The notes: generated by a model not told the origin, from the sequence alone. Counted from the first letter of the stretch, positions 23,401 through 37,104 are shown. The stretch is 64,000 nt of DNA from Metopolophium dirhodum (GCF_019925205.1 NC_083567.1:5208001-5272000), one strand, 5' to 3'. Program-made: numbers and translations.

Positions 23401-26164
23401 ATTAGAACCTATTAAGAATCGTCGACGATTAGTAACTGTATAATATTATAATATCCAGTGGAACGTGTAAAATATTAATTATTTCTGATGTATATTATTA
23501 TTATTATTATTATCTTATAAAATTATAAGCCGCGTGCGCCTCGCGAAGTCGTGCGCGAGCGTATATTTTAGTTATATAAACTGGTTTATATTATTATTAT
23601 TATTATAAAATTGTGTTTGGTGAAAAACTTATCGGACTTCATACACGGATCTCAGCGGTGGCGGATTTACCACGGGTGTGCCGAGTGGGTCACCCACCCC
23701 TTGCTAGGAATGTGTAAATAGGTAATAAGTAATAACATACTATTATAATAGTCGTATTTGATATTATTGTAGTCATCAAAACATTTATTTTAAATAAGAA
23801 TTATTTAACATATTTTTGGCATAACGAGTCCGACAGTAAAATTATTCACCGTTCGGCTTAATAGATGAAAAAAAATTCAACGAGATGCGTGTACGTATAT
23901 TTATAAATGATACGGTAAATGACGTGAAAAATGAAAATTACGTAATCAACCGGTTTGGGTATAATCGTCAAATTATTGGCTTTAAAATATATGCCATTGG
24001 CAAATGAAGAAGACGATAATAGATTGGTATATAGAGTGGTACATGAGTTTGATTATTAGTTTGATATTTTAACTGAAAAGATAAACTCAAGATCAAACCT
24101 GTAGTGATAATAATGGTACCGCATTTTGCTACGTGCAAACGATGAATTGTTTGATATTCTCCGTTCGACTCGTTCCACGACTGGCCACGATGGTGGAAAT
24201 CGAATGAGCGCCGAGATATTTTAATATTACAAGAAAAACAATAATTATTGTGTGTCTAAGTCTTTGGGAACACGAAAAAAAAAAAACAAAAAAAAATCAT
24301 CTAATGATTCTTAGTATAAACCTGTACGACAGTCGGTATGAACCCGCGGGGTGTTATCATCTGTGACGTGAGCGCGAATGTGCGTTATAATTTATAACAT
24401 CAGCTGTAGCATCACGACCTGCAGTTATTTTCACGCTAGCCGATAATCATTCCGTCCGGTCGCCTGTATGAAACGTGCAAAGGATTTACGGTCAGGTGCA
24501 GCATTTGTTTACCGGGCTGTTTCCTCTTACAGTCGGCCGCCCACGGATAAAAATATGTGATCCGCGTAAATTTCGCGCCGTTGATAGGTATTTTTTTCAA
24601 TTTATATTATAATTATTGGTTCTTAATTTATTACTTCGTGCCTATAATACACCACGGCTTTATAACTATTGATATCGACTCCTTATGAATAGTTTCGATA
24701 TAGTTAGGTCGCCGCTATATATAATATATCATATTATACGACACCTACACAGCAACATAATTCAATTGTAATAATTCGTCACACGGTGATTATACGCGTT
24801 CGCTGGAAGGTAAATATAAAATAATATTGCGAATAACGCGTTTAAATTTTTCTGCGGACAACCTCAATTTTCTCGCTACCACTTAACCTAACCTAACTCA
24901 AGCTATTATATTATGATATACTTGGATCTATATACGAGTGGGATATGCCAAACAATTAAATCGTTTCACTGGTCGAGTCCCTTATTGTTTTAGAAGCTTC
25001 AAACGAAAGTGAGTTGTGAGGTCATTTAATTGTGGCATCCCTTATATATTGTATAGGGACTGCAGCCACCCTAGTCGAATATGCGAACCGTGACTATATA
25101 ATATTATTATGTGGATAATGCGGGATAAGGTGGTTTTGAGAATTTTATACCGCATGACGGAAAGAAAAATATAAATTTTTCAAGTGTATGCTTATAAAAC
25201 TAGAAATACAATTTATTTAGATGAACTTCATAATGTACTATAATAGGAACATAGGTATATAGATAAAAATTTCCAAATTCACGAATACTTTTGAATCATA
25301 TATAGGCGTACGCACCCGTTGCATATAGTGGGTGACTCCAAGAAAAGGCCCACCAATATTACAATATATCCTCATTATCTGATTGTCAAAAAAAAAAAAA
25401 AATGGCATCGCCAGACGGAAATAGATGCGTCAAGGCGAGTTGCAGACAATAGTAAGTTAAAACGTTTTATTTATGCAAAAAGTTGCCAACACATTTTAAT
25501 GTATACAAATATTATATTAAGCGGTTTTAGAAAAACGAGGGAAGTTATAATATACCTACCATAATATTAATATATAATATTTAATAATACTATAATAATC
25601 TAACCTATACAATATTATGTAGGTATTCCACGGTTAAAGTTGTGACTATATATAAATAAATATTATAATATTATATTAAATTCGTCGTCGGCCAACAACT
25701 AACTACAGTCGGTGATGTAGGTATACACAATATTATAGGTATTATACCAGGCACAGGTATCTGCGCGATAGACGTTCGGAAAAATCTCGTTAAAGTCTAA
25801 TACGGTGTCGCGTGACCCGTAAGCACACACACACACCGTTGCTATACATATATTATTACTTATGTAACTATATATATATATATATCATGTGCATAGAGAT
25901 CGTGTCTCGCGACCATTATAATAAGCCCGGCCGACTGTATAATATGGGTAGGTAGGTACCTATGATATTATATTATATAGAAGCAAAGGGGGCGGCGCGC
26001 GGAGGGGGGAGCGTATATGGAAATTCGCACACAATTAAGTACGAATATTATCCTCTGTCCTCTTCGGTGTTTCGAGCACACGCACAATATATTATACACT
26101 GCAATACACATAATATCATGTACGATGTATACATATACGTACCCATAATATTTTTATATATATA
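20429..26164. other. AT-rich sequence with microsatellites, no gene seen
   Basis: Contains CAGGGGCGTCTAAGGGGTGG near 22692 and CAGCGGTGGCGGATTTACCA near 23655. Both look like single termini of hAT-type elements, but no partner end was found. A GC-richer stretch at 24330-24590 may be regulatory. The short frames (for example 23050-23277 and 25319-25564) have no recognisable domain. Confidence 0.45.
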
Positions 26165-26166
26165 TG

Positions 26167-26202
<36 letters not shown>
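26165..26202. repeat. (GT)n microsatellite
   Basis: About 19 GT units with one interruption. It lies inside the spurious frame 25962-26438. Confidence 0.95.
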
Positions 26203-26205
<3 letters not shown>

Positions 26206-26448
26206 TATTCGCGAGGAATTTCGCGCGGCGAGAAACGGACGGGAGAGGAAAAAAATACGAAAATAAAAAAAAAAATAAATATTTTAACTACCGGTCGATC
26301 GATGCGGATGGCGATATGACGCGCATATATATAGGTAGGTGCAGCGTTTGCGCGCGACACGCATCCGTGTACCTACCTATATATATATATATTATTATAT
26401 ACGACTGGGTATTGTGCCATACCTGTTTACGTATATAATATCATATAC

Positions 26449-26451
<3 letters not shown>

Positions 26452-26517
<66 letters not shown>
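26452..26517. repeat. (GT)n microsatellite, long pure tract
   Basis: About 33 uninterrupted GT units, the longest pure dinucleotide tract in the window. Confidence 0.95.
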
Positions 26518-26519
<2 letters not shown>

Positions 26520-26540
26520 ATAATATTATGTGTATACGTG

Positions 26541-26645
26541 CGGCGGCGGCGGCGGCGGCTACTGTCGAGCAGGTATAATTAGGCGTTTAGGCGGAGCTAT
26601 CGTCGAGCCAATGATACGACACACGCGGCGGCGGCGGCGGCGGCG
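26541..26645. repeat. Paired (CGG)n tracts
   Basis: CGG units at 26541-26559 and again at 26625-26645, about 65 bases apart, just downstream of the GT tract. Overlapping frames read them as poly-Ala, Gly or Arg. Confidence 0.9.
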
Positions 26646-28079
26646 TGTTATAGGTATGCTGCACAAGGACTGCGACGACGTCGGCGATCGCGGCTATTTC
26701 GTGCGAAGACTGTAATATTTTTTTTACATTTTTTTTTCGTTATATTACGCACTATGATTAGATACCTACATAATATATTATATACCTATCACGCGTCATA
26801 CGACGACGACGATGACGACTCTGAAATAATAATAATCCGAAAAACGAAAAAAACGACAATTTTTTGTCAGTTTCCTCACGTATACCGATATATTATTATA
26901 ATTAGGTACGCATAACACCATCGTGTACGGTGTACAATAATTATTAAGTGTATTCATTAAAGATATTACACGTCGTGAAGTTCCACCGACGGATGGCAAT
27001 TTCACTCGAGCTCACTGATACGTTGTGGTTTTTAAATTATATATTTTATTTTTCCCAATTCCACAGTATTGTGCTTATTGTAAACGATATCCCATTACAA
27101 ATTGTACGATATTACTAGATTGAAAATTATAGTAAAAAAATACAATTCACGATGATAGTTTTATCAAAAATATTGTTACTTACAATTTATACAATATAGT
27201 TTTCGGGCGCACACGAATATTATAAATTGTCTGCACGCAAATCTATAACTAAATCTATATCTATTCAGGTACGTTATTTTTAATCGGAGAGAGCCACTCG
27301 CATAATATGATATTTTATACAAATATCGATATAGGTACCAGGCGGCAGACGATTATTATTTATCATTTAACACTAATTATTTGAAAAAATATAATATAGG
27401 TAATATAATGTTTTTGAAAGGAAAAATTTTATAAGTTTTTAGTCGTTAAAAACAATAGTTTCAAAATATATATGTATATATACAATTTAATAATTTTAAA
27501 AATATTTTTTTTAATGTCTAGAAACCATATAATTTTTTTTTTTAAAAAACGTTTATACTTTTTGAAATAAGGAATGTTTGAATGATAAAAGAATCATCAA
27601 CGATTTTTTTTTAATTAATTAATTTTTACAAAAAACTCCACGAAGAAGCTATAGCTAGAAAACTAGAATACATTATTTTTAAATTGTTTAAATTTTTAAC
27701 GGCGACATATTTTATTTTTAAGAATTTTTGACTGATCTTATATATTGTAAGTATACAATTTAAACATTTGAAAAATCGAAATATGGTATTATCGATTACA
27801 CCCGTAGTGATATAATATGACATGCATAGCTATCCGAGACGATTTTAGTAATGAAAACGATAAAAACGGTCATCGGCCTGCAGAAATCGAGTTGGGATCA
27901 AGAATCAGTGATGCCAATTCGAGGGTGAGATCAGACTCAGATCAGAGGCGATTTGAGTGTGCCCAAGTCCCTGCACACATAATTAATCCAGATAACCAGC
28001 TTACGAAAAAAGACCAATGCACGCAACCCCTACCTAAAGTTAACACGACAAAACTGTGCAGTGACCCAGGGTGGGTATA
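26646..28079. other. AT-rich sequence, possible decayed repeat copies
   Basis: The segment 27410-27600 shares strings (TTTTTGAAATAA followed by GATAAAAGAATCATC near 27557-27600) with the right half of the element at 28080-28760, so it may be a decayed partial copy. The frame 27817-28080 has more balanced composition than most frames here but no domain I recognise, and it runs straight into the element boundary. Confidence 0.4.
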
Positions 28080-28760
28080 ACAGGGTGTTTATAGTATGCA
28101 CAGTATGCTCATTATTTCAAAAAGTATTAATGTTTTTGATAATATTTTTCTACACAGGTTCAAGTTATTACAAAACAATAAGTTTTAAAAAAAAAAATTA
28201 TTTTTTTAAATATATTTTAGCATTATAATTTTTTATGATTTTACTTTTTTAAATAAGATAATACGCGTAGTTTTAAATTTCATTTAATCTTCGAAAGTAG
28301 AATATTTTTCCGAGTATTTCGAATTTTGATATACAAAAATCAAATTTAGGAATAGTAATTTATGAGTCATAAGTATTTTAAGTATAGATGAGTGGAATAG
28401 TGGACCACACTTTGCGGGATAAGAGCGTATCATCACTCTATACTGCGCCTATCTAATATCAAATACTTATAAGTTATAACTCGCGGCACAAACTAGGTAT
28501 TAATTCCTAAGTTTGATTTTTATGTATCGAAATGCTTAAAAAATATTCCGCTTTCGACGATTGAATAAAAACTGTATGTCGTTGTAAATAACCTACCCTA
28601 CCTTACTTAAAAAATTATAAGGATATAAAAAATATTAAAAAGTGTTAAATTTTTTTTTTAAAAAAAAAATCGTCTTGTAAAAACTTGAAACCATCCTATA
28701 GTAAAAACATTAATAGTTTTTGAAATAATTTGTGATTCGTGATAAAAGAATCATCCTGTA
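28080..28760. mobile_element. 680-bp palindromic foldback element, copy 1
   Basis: Ends ACAGGGTGTTTATAG (left) and, reverse-complemented, ACAGGATGATTCTTTTATCA (right). The two halves pair along most of their length, for example CATTATTTCAAAAAGTATTA at the left with TAATAGTTTTTGAAATAATT at the right, and AAAATCAAATTTAGGAATAG with AATTCCTAAGTTTGATTTTT. A possible ATA target duplication flanks it. No open frame is present. Confidence 0.7.
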
Positions 28761-31700
28761 TATCTTGGCATTGCGTATATATATATATATGTTGCATCCA
28801 ATAGTGATTGATTTAACTAAAACGCGGGTCCGAGTCTGCCGCAGTGACGCGGTGACGGACTTAGGGGCGATTCGACTTCGAGATTATTACCATGCATATT
28901 ATATACGGCCCCGACCCCGCAGATGCGAATCGACAAGTTTTTTTTCCGGTAAATCGAGTTCGTATAAACACCGATGGTATAATAAATAATGTACCTAGGT
29001 ATTGCTAGAATGAGACCACGGTATACGAATACCTATATATACATATATATATATCTAGGATAAGACAGATTCCACTCAAGCCCCCGATTTTTTCCTATTT
29101 AATATCTAATGCAATCATATACAAATTCTGATTTTTGTCTTTTCTGAAACCTGCTGGTACAATTATTAAAGACCATATTTTCGGATACCTACTTAGATTT
29201 CGATACCATTTTCCGAGTATAAGTATCCATCCTGTGCAAGATATACGAACTTTTTTTCAAAATATCACGACCGGCTCTCTGCTTTTTGCTGTCATTCGAT
29301 AATCAGACGATTTTTTGACGCATCTAAATCAAAATTCGAACGAGTATAGTGTTCGGTACTATAGAGTTAAACTCTTGCAAGTACGGTAAGGATAAAAGTC
29401 ATTGATAATGGTAAGGACAATTCTAAAATAGACGTGTCTAATATATTTTAGCCTACTACCTATATACTTATATACACCCAGGTACTTGTTATTATTATAA
29501 CCCCCGAATTATAACCATGAATAATAATTAGATATCATATTAATACTTTAAGTTTAGTAACTCGTCAACTAAACTATTGTTCAAATTTCGTTTTAGATAA
29601 TTCGACGTTCTCGAAAAAAAACCATTTGACCAACAAAATTAAACAATAAAAAAGGGTGGTTCTCGTTACAAAAAAAATTACGTTTGTATCGCCACTGGAC
29701 AATCCTATTGAATCGCACAAGCGACTGAATACGCATATATTTTTAATTATGGTCTTTATTAGTATCTATGTATAATATGCTTAAAATTCCGAAAACCGGA
29801 GTTTGAAAAAATATTCGTTATTGAACGACAATAATTGGGGGATGAATTTCATGCGCTTGGCGGACCACCCTGTATATATTATACGCTCGCCCTCGTGATC
29901 CGTCGAAGTGATCGAAAGGAATCATTGGCAGACGACATAATAATATAATAAATATGCACAGCACGGAGAGGGGCAGGGGGATGGTCGTCCGAATCACTGT
30001 CAAGCGTATATATAATAATATTATAGTAGCTACGCAATGAGCATCTAAGCCCTAAGGGCTGTATTCCGATAGGTATATATATATGTGTGTATGATCACGC
30101 GCGGGGTAGAGTTAAACATTTTTCCACCCCCGTGGCGTCCGACATATTGTTATCTGTCGCCCCTATTGTAATGCTGCGTTAACCTCATAATAATATTATA
30201 TAAACTATACCGCGCAATCTTCTGCTCGCGGCTCGTCCCGTCCAACTCGATTATAATAATAATATTATTCGCTTTCCATCTCCACAGCAGCAGCTCTATT
30301 AAGAAGTTATTATTATAACATAGTCGCGGGCTGCAGGTTTGGGTGTTTATATGACGTATTTTACACTAAATACGAGTGCGGACTAAACTGCAGATTATAC
30401 GGTGTTGCGTGTATCGCCTATAATATTATAATAACAGTGACCCAGCTATAGGGACCTCCGAGATCGTTTCGCGGGTCTTTTTCATGAATTTCCCTACATT
30501 GGAAATAGGCAAGTCCCAACACGAACCAGTAAAGGATATGTACGATGGGGCGATACGGAATGGATTCCCTGGTCAAATAACGTGAATTGGTTTCCGATAA
30601 AAATTACTTATCCCCATTATACAATACTTACTGTCCGAATTGGTTCCCTTATAAATCGGTATTCTTATGATATTTGAATTAAATTATTAAATAAATGTCT
30701 GGACAATTTTATAAATATAATATTATATACCTATTCTTGTAGATTGCTGAAAAGGAAAAGTTTATTGGTGATAGTGTAAAAAAATCGAATGACTGCCAAA
30801 TGTTGAACTTACAATTCGTCAACAATTGTATGTTGTAAATTCATAACACATTATTTATTTTTTTAATACTCTTTATTGTAATCGACCGACTTATTTATGA
30901 TACCATATTATCGATATTATTGTTCTATTATTATTAGCATTGACAAATACGTAGATATATATATTTTTTTTCTATTGAACAAAATTTATATATTTACAAA
31001 CTGTATTTACATGTACAATAAGCAGACTTGGGTAAAATACTTTTTAAAAGTATTTCAAATACATATTCCGAATACTTAAAAAAAAAGTAGTCCTGCTTCA
31101 GAACGGTACGATAGACATGTTAAATATTATGTTTCGTTAGTAGATTTATGATAAAAATAGTACAATGTTTATAGCAAATCAAAATAATTTTTATATATTA
31201 TGCATGGCACAACAACAGTTTTTTACTCCTATTATATAGAAAGTGATGTGCTTTCAAAGCCGAAATACCTATCCTTATTAAAAACAGTAATGTTCAAAAT
31301 ATCTTACCTCGTTAAGTTGTTATACAATAAGCGACTATAACGGGTGTTATACGGTTGTGTGAAACACTTTATTTTTCCGAGATTTTCTATACGAGATAAT
31401 AATTCATATTATATTAGTGCACATAATACGACAGATCCGACGACGATTTCTGGTGGGAAAAAAAAGTAGAAAATCGATCGCATCGGTTTCACGTCGCGCG
31501 CACCGCGATAAGAGATCTGCACCGTCGTCGGTATAATATTATGTACCACGGTTAGGGTAAAAAATACGTGCACTATATAGCTGCTGCTGCACCGCCGATA
31601 ATCGAAAACACTTCTGGTCGTAGAATTGGCCCCGTATCATCAAAGCTGTTCAATATATATATATATATATATATACTCGACAACACTATAGGTTTTCGGT

Positions 31701-33515
31701 AAAATTCGGTCTTTTTTCGGTTCCGGTGCTCGTGACTATTACAACAACAACAACAATAACAACAACAACGACAACAACAATAATAATAATAATAATATGC
31801 GTATTGCTGTATATCGTTGCGTATAATATTGTACACGCCCGCGGACGTCCGGTTCTGTGTATATTATGCGAGGCGGATTATTATTTCGCGTTTATTGGAA
31901 ACCGGCCAGTGGGCTACTAAATATTATATTAGGACAGCAGCGCGTGCCACCCCCTAGCTAAGTAATATTATATTATGGCTGTTTCGCGGGTCATAAACTC
32001 CGTATACGTATACGGCGAGAGTCGCACGCGTTTTGGCAGCTCTCGCTAGTACCAATATTATTGTAGTGTTAACACGTAATAATATATGATAACCGGAAGT
32101 TTCGTCTATAATATTATATATACGCGTATGCCTGGCATATGGTTTACTATGTAAGCGATTGTTATTTCTTGCAGCTTTGAGGAAAAGCGCATCACACTCC
32201 GAGCGAGTAAGACAAACTTAAATACGCGTCCCCTTAGAATAATGCGAAACTCAATACCTAGTTAATAGGTGTGTGTAACTTATTGTTGTCGTTGTGTATA
32301 TTTAACTCGAGTTCAAGATGCACAACACACGTGTGCGTAGATACCCACCCACCCATCACTCCTAGACGCAATTTTGCAAATTTTTCGCGCTAAGACAACC
32401 TACTTATAACCAATCTTTGCGAGTTCCTGCGACGCCAGCCATTCGTAATTCCTGCTCTACCGTTGGCCGGAAAAGTCAAACTTTCCACGAGTAGTCCGGC
32501 TGGCGGCTGGGGTAACGAAAAGTTCAAATTTGTGGGGTGGGAGGGTGGCGAGATTACGTACTTGTGCATAACCGTTTTCTAAATTGTCGCGTGCCTCAAC
32601 CGACGTGGTCTTTCGAGTTTTCTGAAATCTGCTCTGCTGCAGTTTGGTGTATCAGCCCTTCGCTTACCCGCCGACTTGGAGGATCAGACTTCCCGGATCA
32701 ATTAAGGTCAGGGTCATATATTTATCTACCGAATATATTAGGTATATGAATGGACCGTACAGTGACCTATTCGCGATATGATTCGGAAAATACGTGACTA
32801 GGTCATGCAAATGTAATTTGGTAATAATATAAATATAAGTAATAATAATATTATGTAGTGTAATGTCACAGTAAATAACCCAAAACATTATAATAATATA
32901 ACGATAGCATGATAATAATACACTTTCATTTGCGTCCAAGCAAATATATTATATTCGTATATAAGAATATGTCCCATGGCAACTATAGTGCTTATAATAA
33001 TAATATAATATTGGATGATCCATTTAATTATTGTCTACACTCTACGCTTATTATTTTAAAAACAATTAACATTTTAAAAAATATATAATTTTATTATCAT
33101 ATTTTTATTGTTTCTGTATCGTTATCGATTTTTTTTTTTAATATTATACTTGTTTGAAAAACGACAACAGACATTTTTAATTTCATAATATTATTTAGAA
33201 GCAAAGTATTTACCCTGTTCCACTCCACTCCGCTCACTTAAACTTTAAATATCTACTTGTAACTATCATGATTGAGTTATAACTAATATTAAATTACTAT
33301 TTGAACATAAATTATTATGATATATTAAAATACTAAACAAATATTCGACGTTGGAATAAAATATCAAAAATATATATTGTAATTCAAAATAGTAAAAACT
33401 TAAAAAATTGGAATAAGTAGTAAAAAATGTTATCCTCTATAGAGACTTTTTTTCGTTGTGGTATCGCAGCATGAGGTTGAACCGTTCACACAATACTTAG
33501 CCCCGTGTAACATCA
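28761..33515. other. AT-rich sequence with simple repeats, no supported gene
   Basis: Holds ATA and ACA runs at 31741-31797 and a GC-richer stretch at about 32160-32710. That stretch has a possible acceptor TTGTTATTTCTTGCAG ending at 32173, but no exon could be supported. A string near 29320 (AAATCAAAATTCGAACGAGT) also occurs near 17276, indicating a dispersed repeat. A weak partial relative of the 28080-28760 element lies at about 33060-33400. Confidence 0.45.
31741..31797. repeat. (ACA/ATA)n trinucleotide tract
   Basis: Compound run of ACA units followed by ATA units. It gives poly-Thr or poly-Cys/Tyr in spurious frames on the two strands. Confidence 0.9.
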
Positions 33516-33521
33516 TTTATT
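33516..33521 (-). terminator. Possible polyadenylation signal AATAAA
   Basis: TTTATT on the plus strand, within TTGTTCAATAAATGATG on the minus strand. It lies about 100 bases downstream of the candidate terminal exon at 33621-33764. Confidence 0.35.
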
Positions 33522-33620
33522 GAACAAAAAATTCAAATTACGTAACAAATAATATAAAATGAGGTCATTATTATAGCTGCCTCAATCGCTCTTTCTCCTG
33601 TCCAGAAGACATTCTTTCCT

Positions 33621-33764
33621 CTACCACGCAGTAGAATAATCTGTTGTCTGTTTCACGTCCTGCAGGGCCGCAGTGCTCTTCAGCCTCGTCAGTTGGAGGT
33701 CTTTAAGGACCGGCCCACAAAGCAGTTCGGACATGTAGGCCGCTGTGGTGAGAATCTCTGAGAT
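33621..33764 (-). CDS. Candidate terminal coding exon or transposon fragment, product unknown
   Basis: A GC-richer island amid AT-rich DNA. On the minus strand a good acceptor (TTTTTACACAGAATTTTAG) precedes a phase-0 frame of 47 codons plus stop. It begins ISEILTTAAYMSELL, continues LKDLQLTRLKSTAALQDV and ends in YSTAW. An AATAAA signal follows. However, another minus-strand frame starting about 70 bases into the exon also looks protein-like (CGPAGRETDNRLF, then SSGQEKERLRQL) and runs to about 33580. The true frame is therefore unclear, and a frameshifted retrotransposon tail is a real alternative. I do not recognise a family. No upstream exon was found. A dispersed-repeat string (ACAGCGTGTTCCATTCAAAT, minus strand) lies about 60 bases upstream of the acceptor. 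Confidence 0.3.
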   Translation of the reverse strand: MSEILTTAAYMSELLCGPVLKDLQLTRLKSTAALQDVKQTTDYSTAW

Positions 33765-35823
33765 CTAAAATTCTGTGTAAAAATATCGATCGTTTTTTGG
33801 AATAATTACCTACTGTAGACATTTGAATGGAACACGCTGTATGATAATATTATGTAACACAACACTGTCGTAGGATGAAAATCTCTAATATACTTGCGGT
33901 GTATAATATAGGTAACATATAATAAATATTTTACTATGTCTATTTAGTCACAAGTGTGACATTATAGTTATGACAACAATTTCGTCGAGTGTCTGTATAG
34001 TGTATATATATATAGGAGTAAGTATCAATGGCATCACGCTATAATTTGTCAAAGTGACGTTAGATGTACACGTCATATAATGTTAGGTAATAATGACGTT
34101 AAATCAAATTAATATATAGTAATAAATATATAGTATATATATATAGTACTATATATATAGTAATAAAGACGGAATACAGAATTGTTCGTGTGTAACGAAA
34201 CTCGGACGATGTCGTTATATTTTTGTTAGGTTATATTACTTGGGTACTTACCTTGTAGCCTGTAGGTACAGACTACAGGTGTATCTATGTCTACTCGTAA
34301 GGTCGAACAACCGATAATAGTGGAACGATATTTTGATGTACGTCTTAATTTTTTTGACTTTCGCTGCAGTCGCGGTGTATTAGGTATGTCTATAATATAG
34401 GCATAAGCACACGATTTTTTTTTTTTTTTTTGGGGGGGGGGCTCAAGCCCTACTTAAATAACATCTAACGAGCTCAAAAGAAATGTTCGGGAGGCATAGT
34501 CTCCAAGCCTCACCCCTTATTTGTACCAATGTATATTGGTAATAACCAATAATAATTTGGTCGCGATTTTTTAAGACTCGAGTCGCACCAAATCGGCGAA
34601 GGTTTTAGTCACGATATAAATGATACCATAATATTATGTAAAATATATACTCCGAACGTTTTGCATGTTAAGATATTATAAACAATAACGACTCGTTCGC
34701 ATCCGGTTAATTAATCGCAGCGGCAGTATACATTGTTCGGTGTCGTAGATACACCTGTCGAAAATTCTCGTTTGAAGGAGGGAAAAAACATGACACGCGT
34801 AATAAAAATTTAAACTGTGCATTTGCGCGTGCGATGGTTAGAATAATAGTAATATCTCATGAGACTAGAAAAACGGCGTCTGCGTATATATTTACGATCC
34901 TCAATAAGTGTTGTAGGCCATTATAATATTATAATAATATACCGCTATATAGGTACCGCAGCTCACCAACTCGACTGTACGGAATAATAATTACTATATT
35001 TTGAGTTGGTTGGGCGGGTGGTGTTATTAAGAAGTTGCTTAAATTTTTCGCATGTGATGTCGTAAACTAGTACGTAACTAAATTAAGCCGAATAAATTAG
35101 GCTACAAAAAGACGTTTCCGTACTTCACCTGTTTTTATCGCATGAAATGAAATTATTCGATCGTTGCAGTATAAACGTAGTGTATAACCATAACATATTA
35201 TAATATTGTAATAAACTCGCGGTATCTGATGTTCTGCGAGTACGCGTTTCTGTCGTATTTCAGACAAAACTTGGAAATATATAAACGCACAGAATCTTAT
35301 AATATATCAGTAGCCAGCGGTAATACCTACATATCAAGTCGGTGAAGACTTGGAGTACTTTAAGTATACTTACTCGTGAGAAATAATGGAAATTTAACGA
35401 GGATAGAGTTTAATATTATACGTCTTCTTGCAATGCCAATTTGAAGAATTATTAATCATTTTTTTAATTTTAATTTTTTTACCAAATCATGTACCTACGG
35501 ACTATAATTATAGTTGAAAATTTATCACACAACTCGCAAAATCAATTCGTATCGCAATTCTAATATAATCAAATAGTTTGATGTTCTCGAGTTTTCTAGA
35601 GCTGCAGCATAGCCGGGAATAAAACGAGACACCCGTTTGAAATTTTTATAAGTTTGGACTACGTCATTATTGTAGCCTAGAGCTGTATAATATGTCATAT
35701 ATCTACGTGCTTAAAAAAAAACCAAAGATCGAAATCTAACACAACGGGGACCATGGGGCTTATACCTATACGTACCGCCGTTGCTCAGTGTGATTGTAGT
35801 ATAATATTTGTATGCATTATATA
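33765..35823. other. AT-rich sequence, no gene seen
   Basis: Includes a near-perfect AT palindrome at about 34131-34163 centred on AGTACT, and a T17 run joined to a G10 run at 34415-34441. Nothing coding is supported. Confidence 0.5.
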
Positions 35824-36230
35824 CAGGGTTATTCTTTAACTATTAAACACTCTATATTTCAAAAAGTGTAAATGTTTTTTAAAATAAAATTTTACATAGT
35901 TTTAAATCATTTACTAAATAACGTTTTTATTAAAAAAAATATATTTTCAAATATTTTTTATCCTTGTAATTTTTTTAAGTTTTTTACTTTTTTGAATGAT
36001 AACATAGAGTTTTAATTTCATATTCCAAAACAGAATATTTGTCTAAGTATTTCGAAACATAAAAATCGAATTTAGGTCAAGTATACTTGATAGTATACTG
36101 TAGTTTATGAGTTATTAGCATTTAAAGTTTAGATGAGCTGCAGAGTAGTGGACAAACATTTCGTAGGGTAACCACTGACCCCGTACCACTCCACACCACT
36201 CATCAAAACTTTAAATACGCGTTGACATCT
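35824..36230. mobile_element. Partial copy of the palindromic element at 28080-28760
   Basis: Starts ACAGGGTTATTC and contains ATATTTCAAAAAGTGTAAAT, AAGTATTTCGAAACATAAAA and AGTTTAGATGAGCTGCAGAG, each similar to the left half of 28080-28760. It continues with TACCACTCCACACCACTCAT but lacks a complete right half. Confidence 0.6.
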
Positions 36231-36676
36231 TTGATGCATTTGATACTCAAATCATAAGTATATAGATGGTATGTAATATAATAAGCCACAATATTATCGA
36301 TAATCGTCGGTGGGTGATTATCATCGACGCAATTACTAATACAACTTTTTAGTTTCATATCGTTTTATTGTATACCTATAACAATTGTGCGGCATTTTTG
36401 GCGGAATATACGTAATCCTCCCCCCGCAAAAAATTGGCGGCATGTTTGAGGGTGGTTGCGTCCTGGTCAGTAGGGGTAAATAATATGATATGTATACACA
36501 ACACTCTGCAGGAGCAGATTGCGTGTATTACACTCCACCGGTGTGGCGTTTTAAATGGCAAACGGTATAATATATTCAAAAACTCCTCCAGAATCCGTCG
36601 CTCGCATAGACTCGTGCCCAACGATGGGGTGGCCCACGCGGGGTGTATAACAAATAATGCGAATTCCCTGGATTCC

Positions 36677-36711
<35 letters not shown>

Positions 36712-36713
36712 TA
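36677..36713. repeat. (TAT)n microsatellite
   Basis: About twelve tandem TAT/ATT units. Confidence 0.95.
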
Positions 36714-37102
36714 CACTGCAGGTTGTAATATCGTTTCCGACTCGCATAAATTTCGAGTGTAATTTACTGCGTGCGCGCGCGCGACGTATTATTATAATAT
36801 ATATACCTATACTACTATAGTGTATAATATATACATATATAAATTACCGACTGCGGTGGTAAAACAATATAATATAATAACACCGCAAGACGGCTGCAGG
36901 TGCTCCGCTCTTGAGGGAAGTGCCCGAGAGTAGGTAGTAGTCGTATTATACTACACATATACAGAAGGTCTGCAGCACGCGTACACTTATACGTCAAAAA
37001 CATATATAATATGGTTATATGGTACGGAGCGTATATAAGTATATATATATATATATATAAGTACGTATACATAATGCATTGATAATTGGTATTATATATA
37101 GT

Positions 37103-37104
<2 letters not shown>

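Noticed and set aside
22692..23680. Two hAT-like termini (CAGGGGCGTC and CAGCGGTGGCGG)
   Set aside because: No matching inverted ends or 8-bp duplications were found, so no element can be delimited.
25962..26438. 158-codon plus-strand reading frame
   Set aside because: It runs through a GT microsatellite and AT repeats (poly-Cys/Val and Ile/Tyr runs) and shows no domain.
32160..32210. Possible small exon after a TTCTTGCAG acceptor
   Set aside because: Only about 30 bases to a weak donor, with no frame or partner exon to support it.
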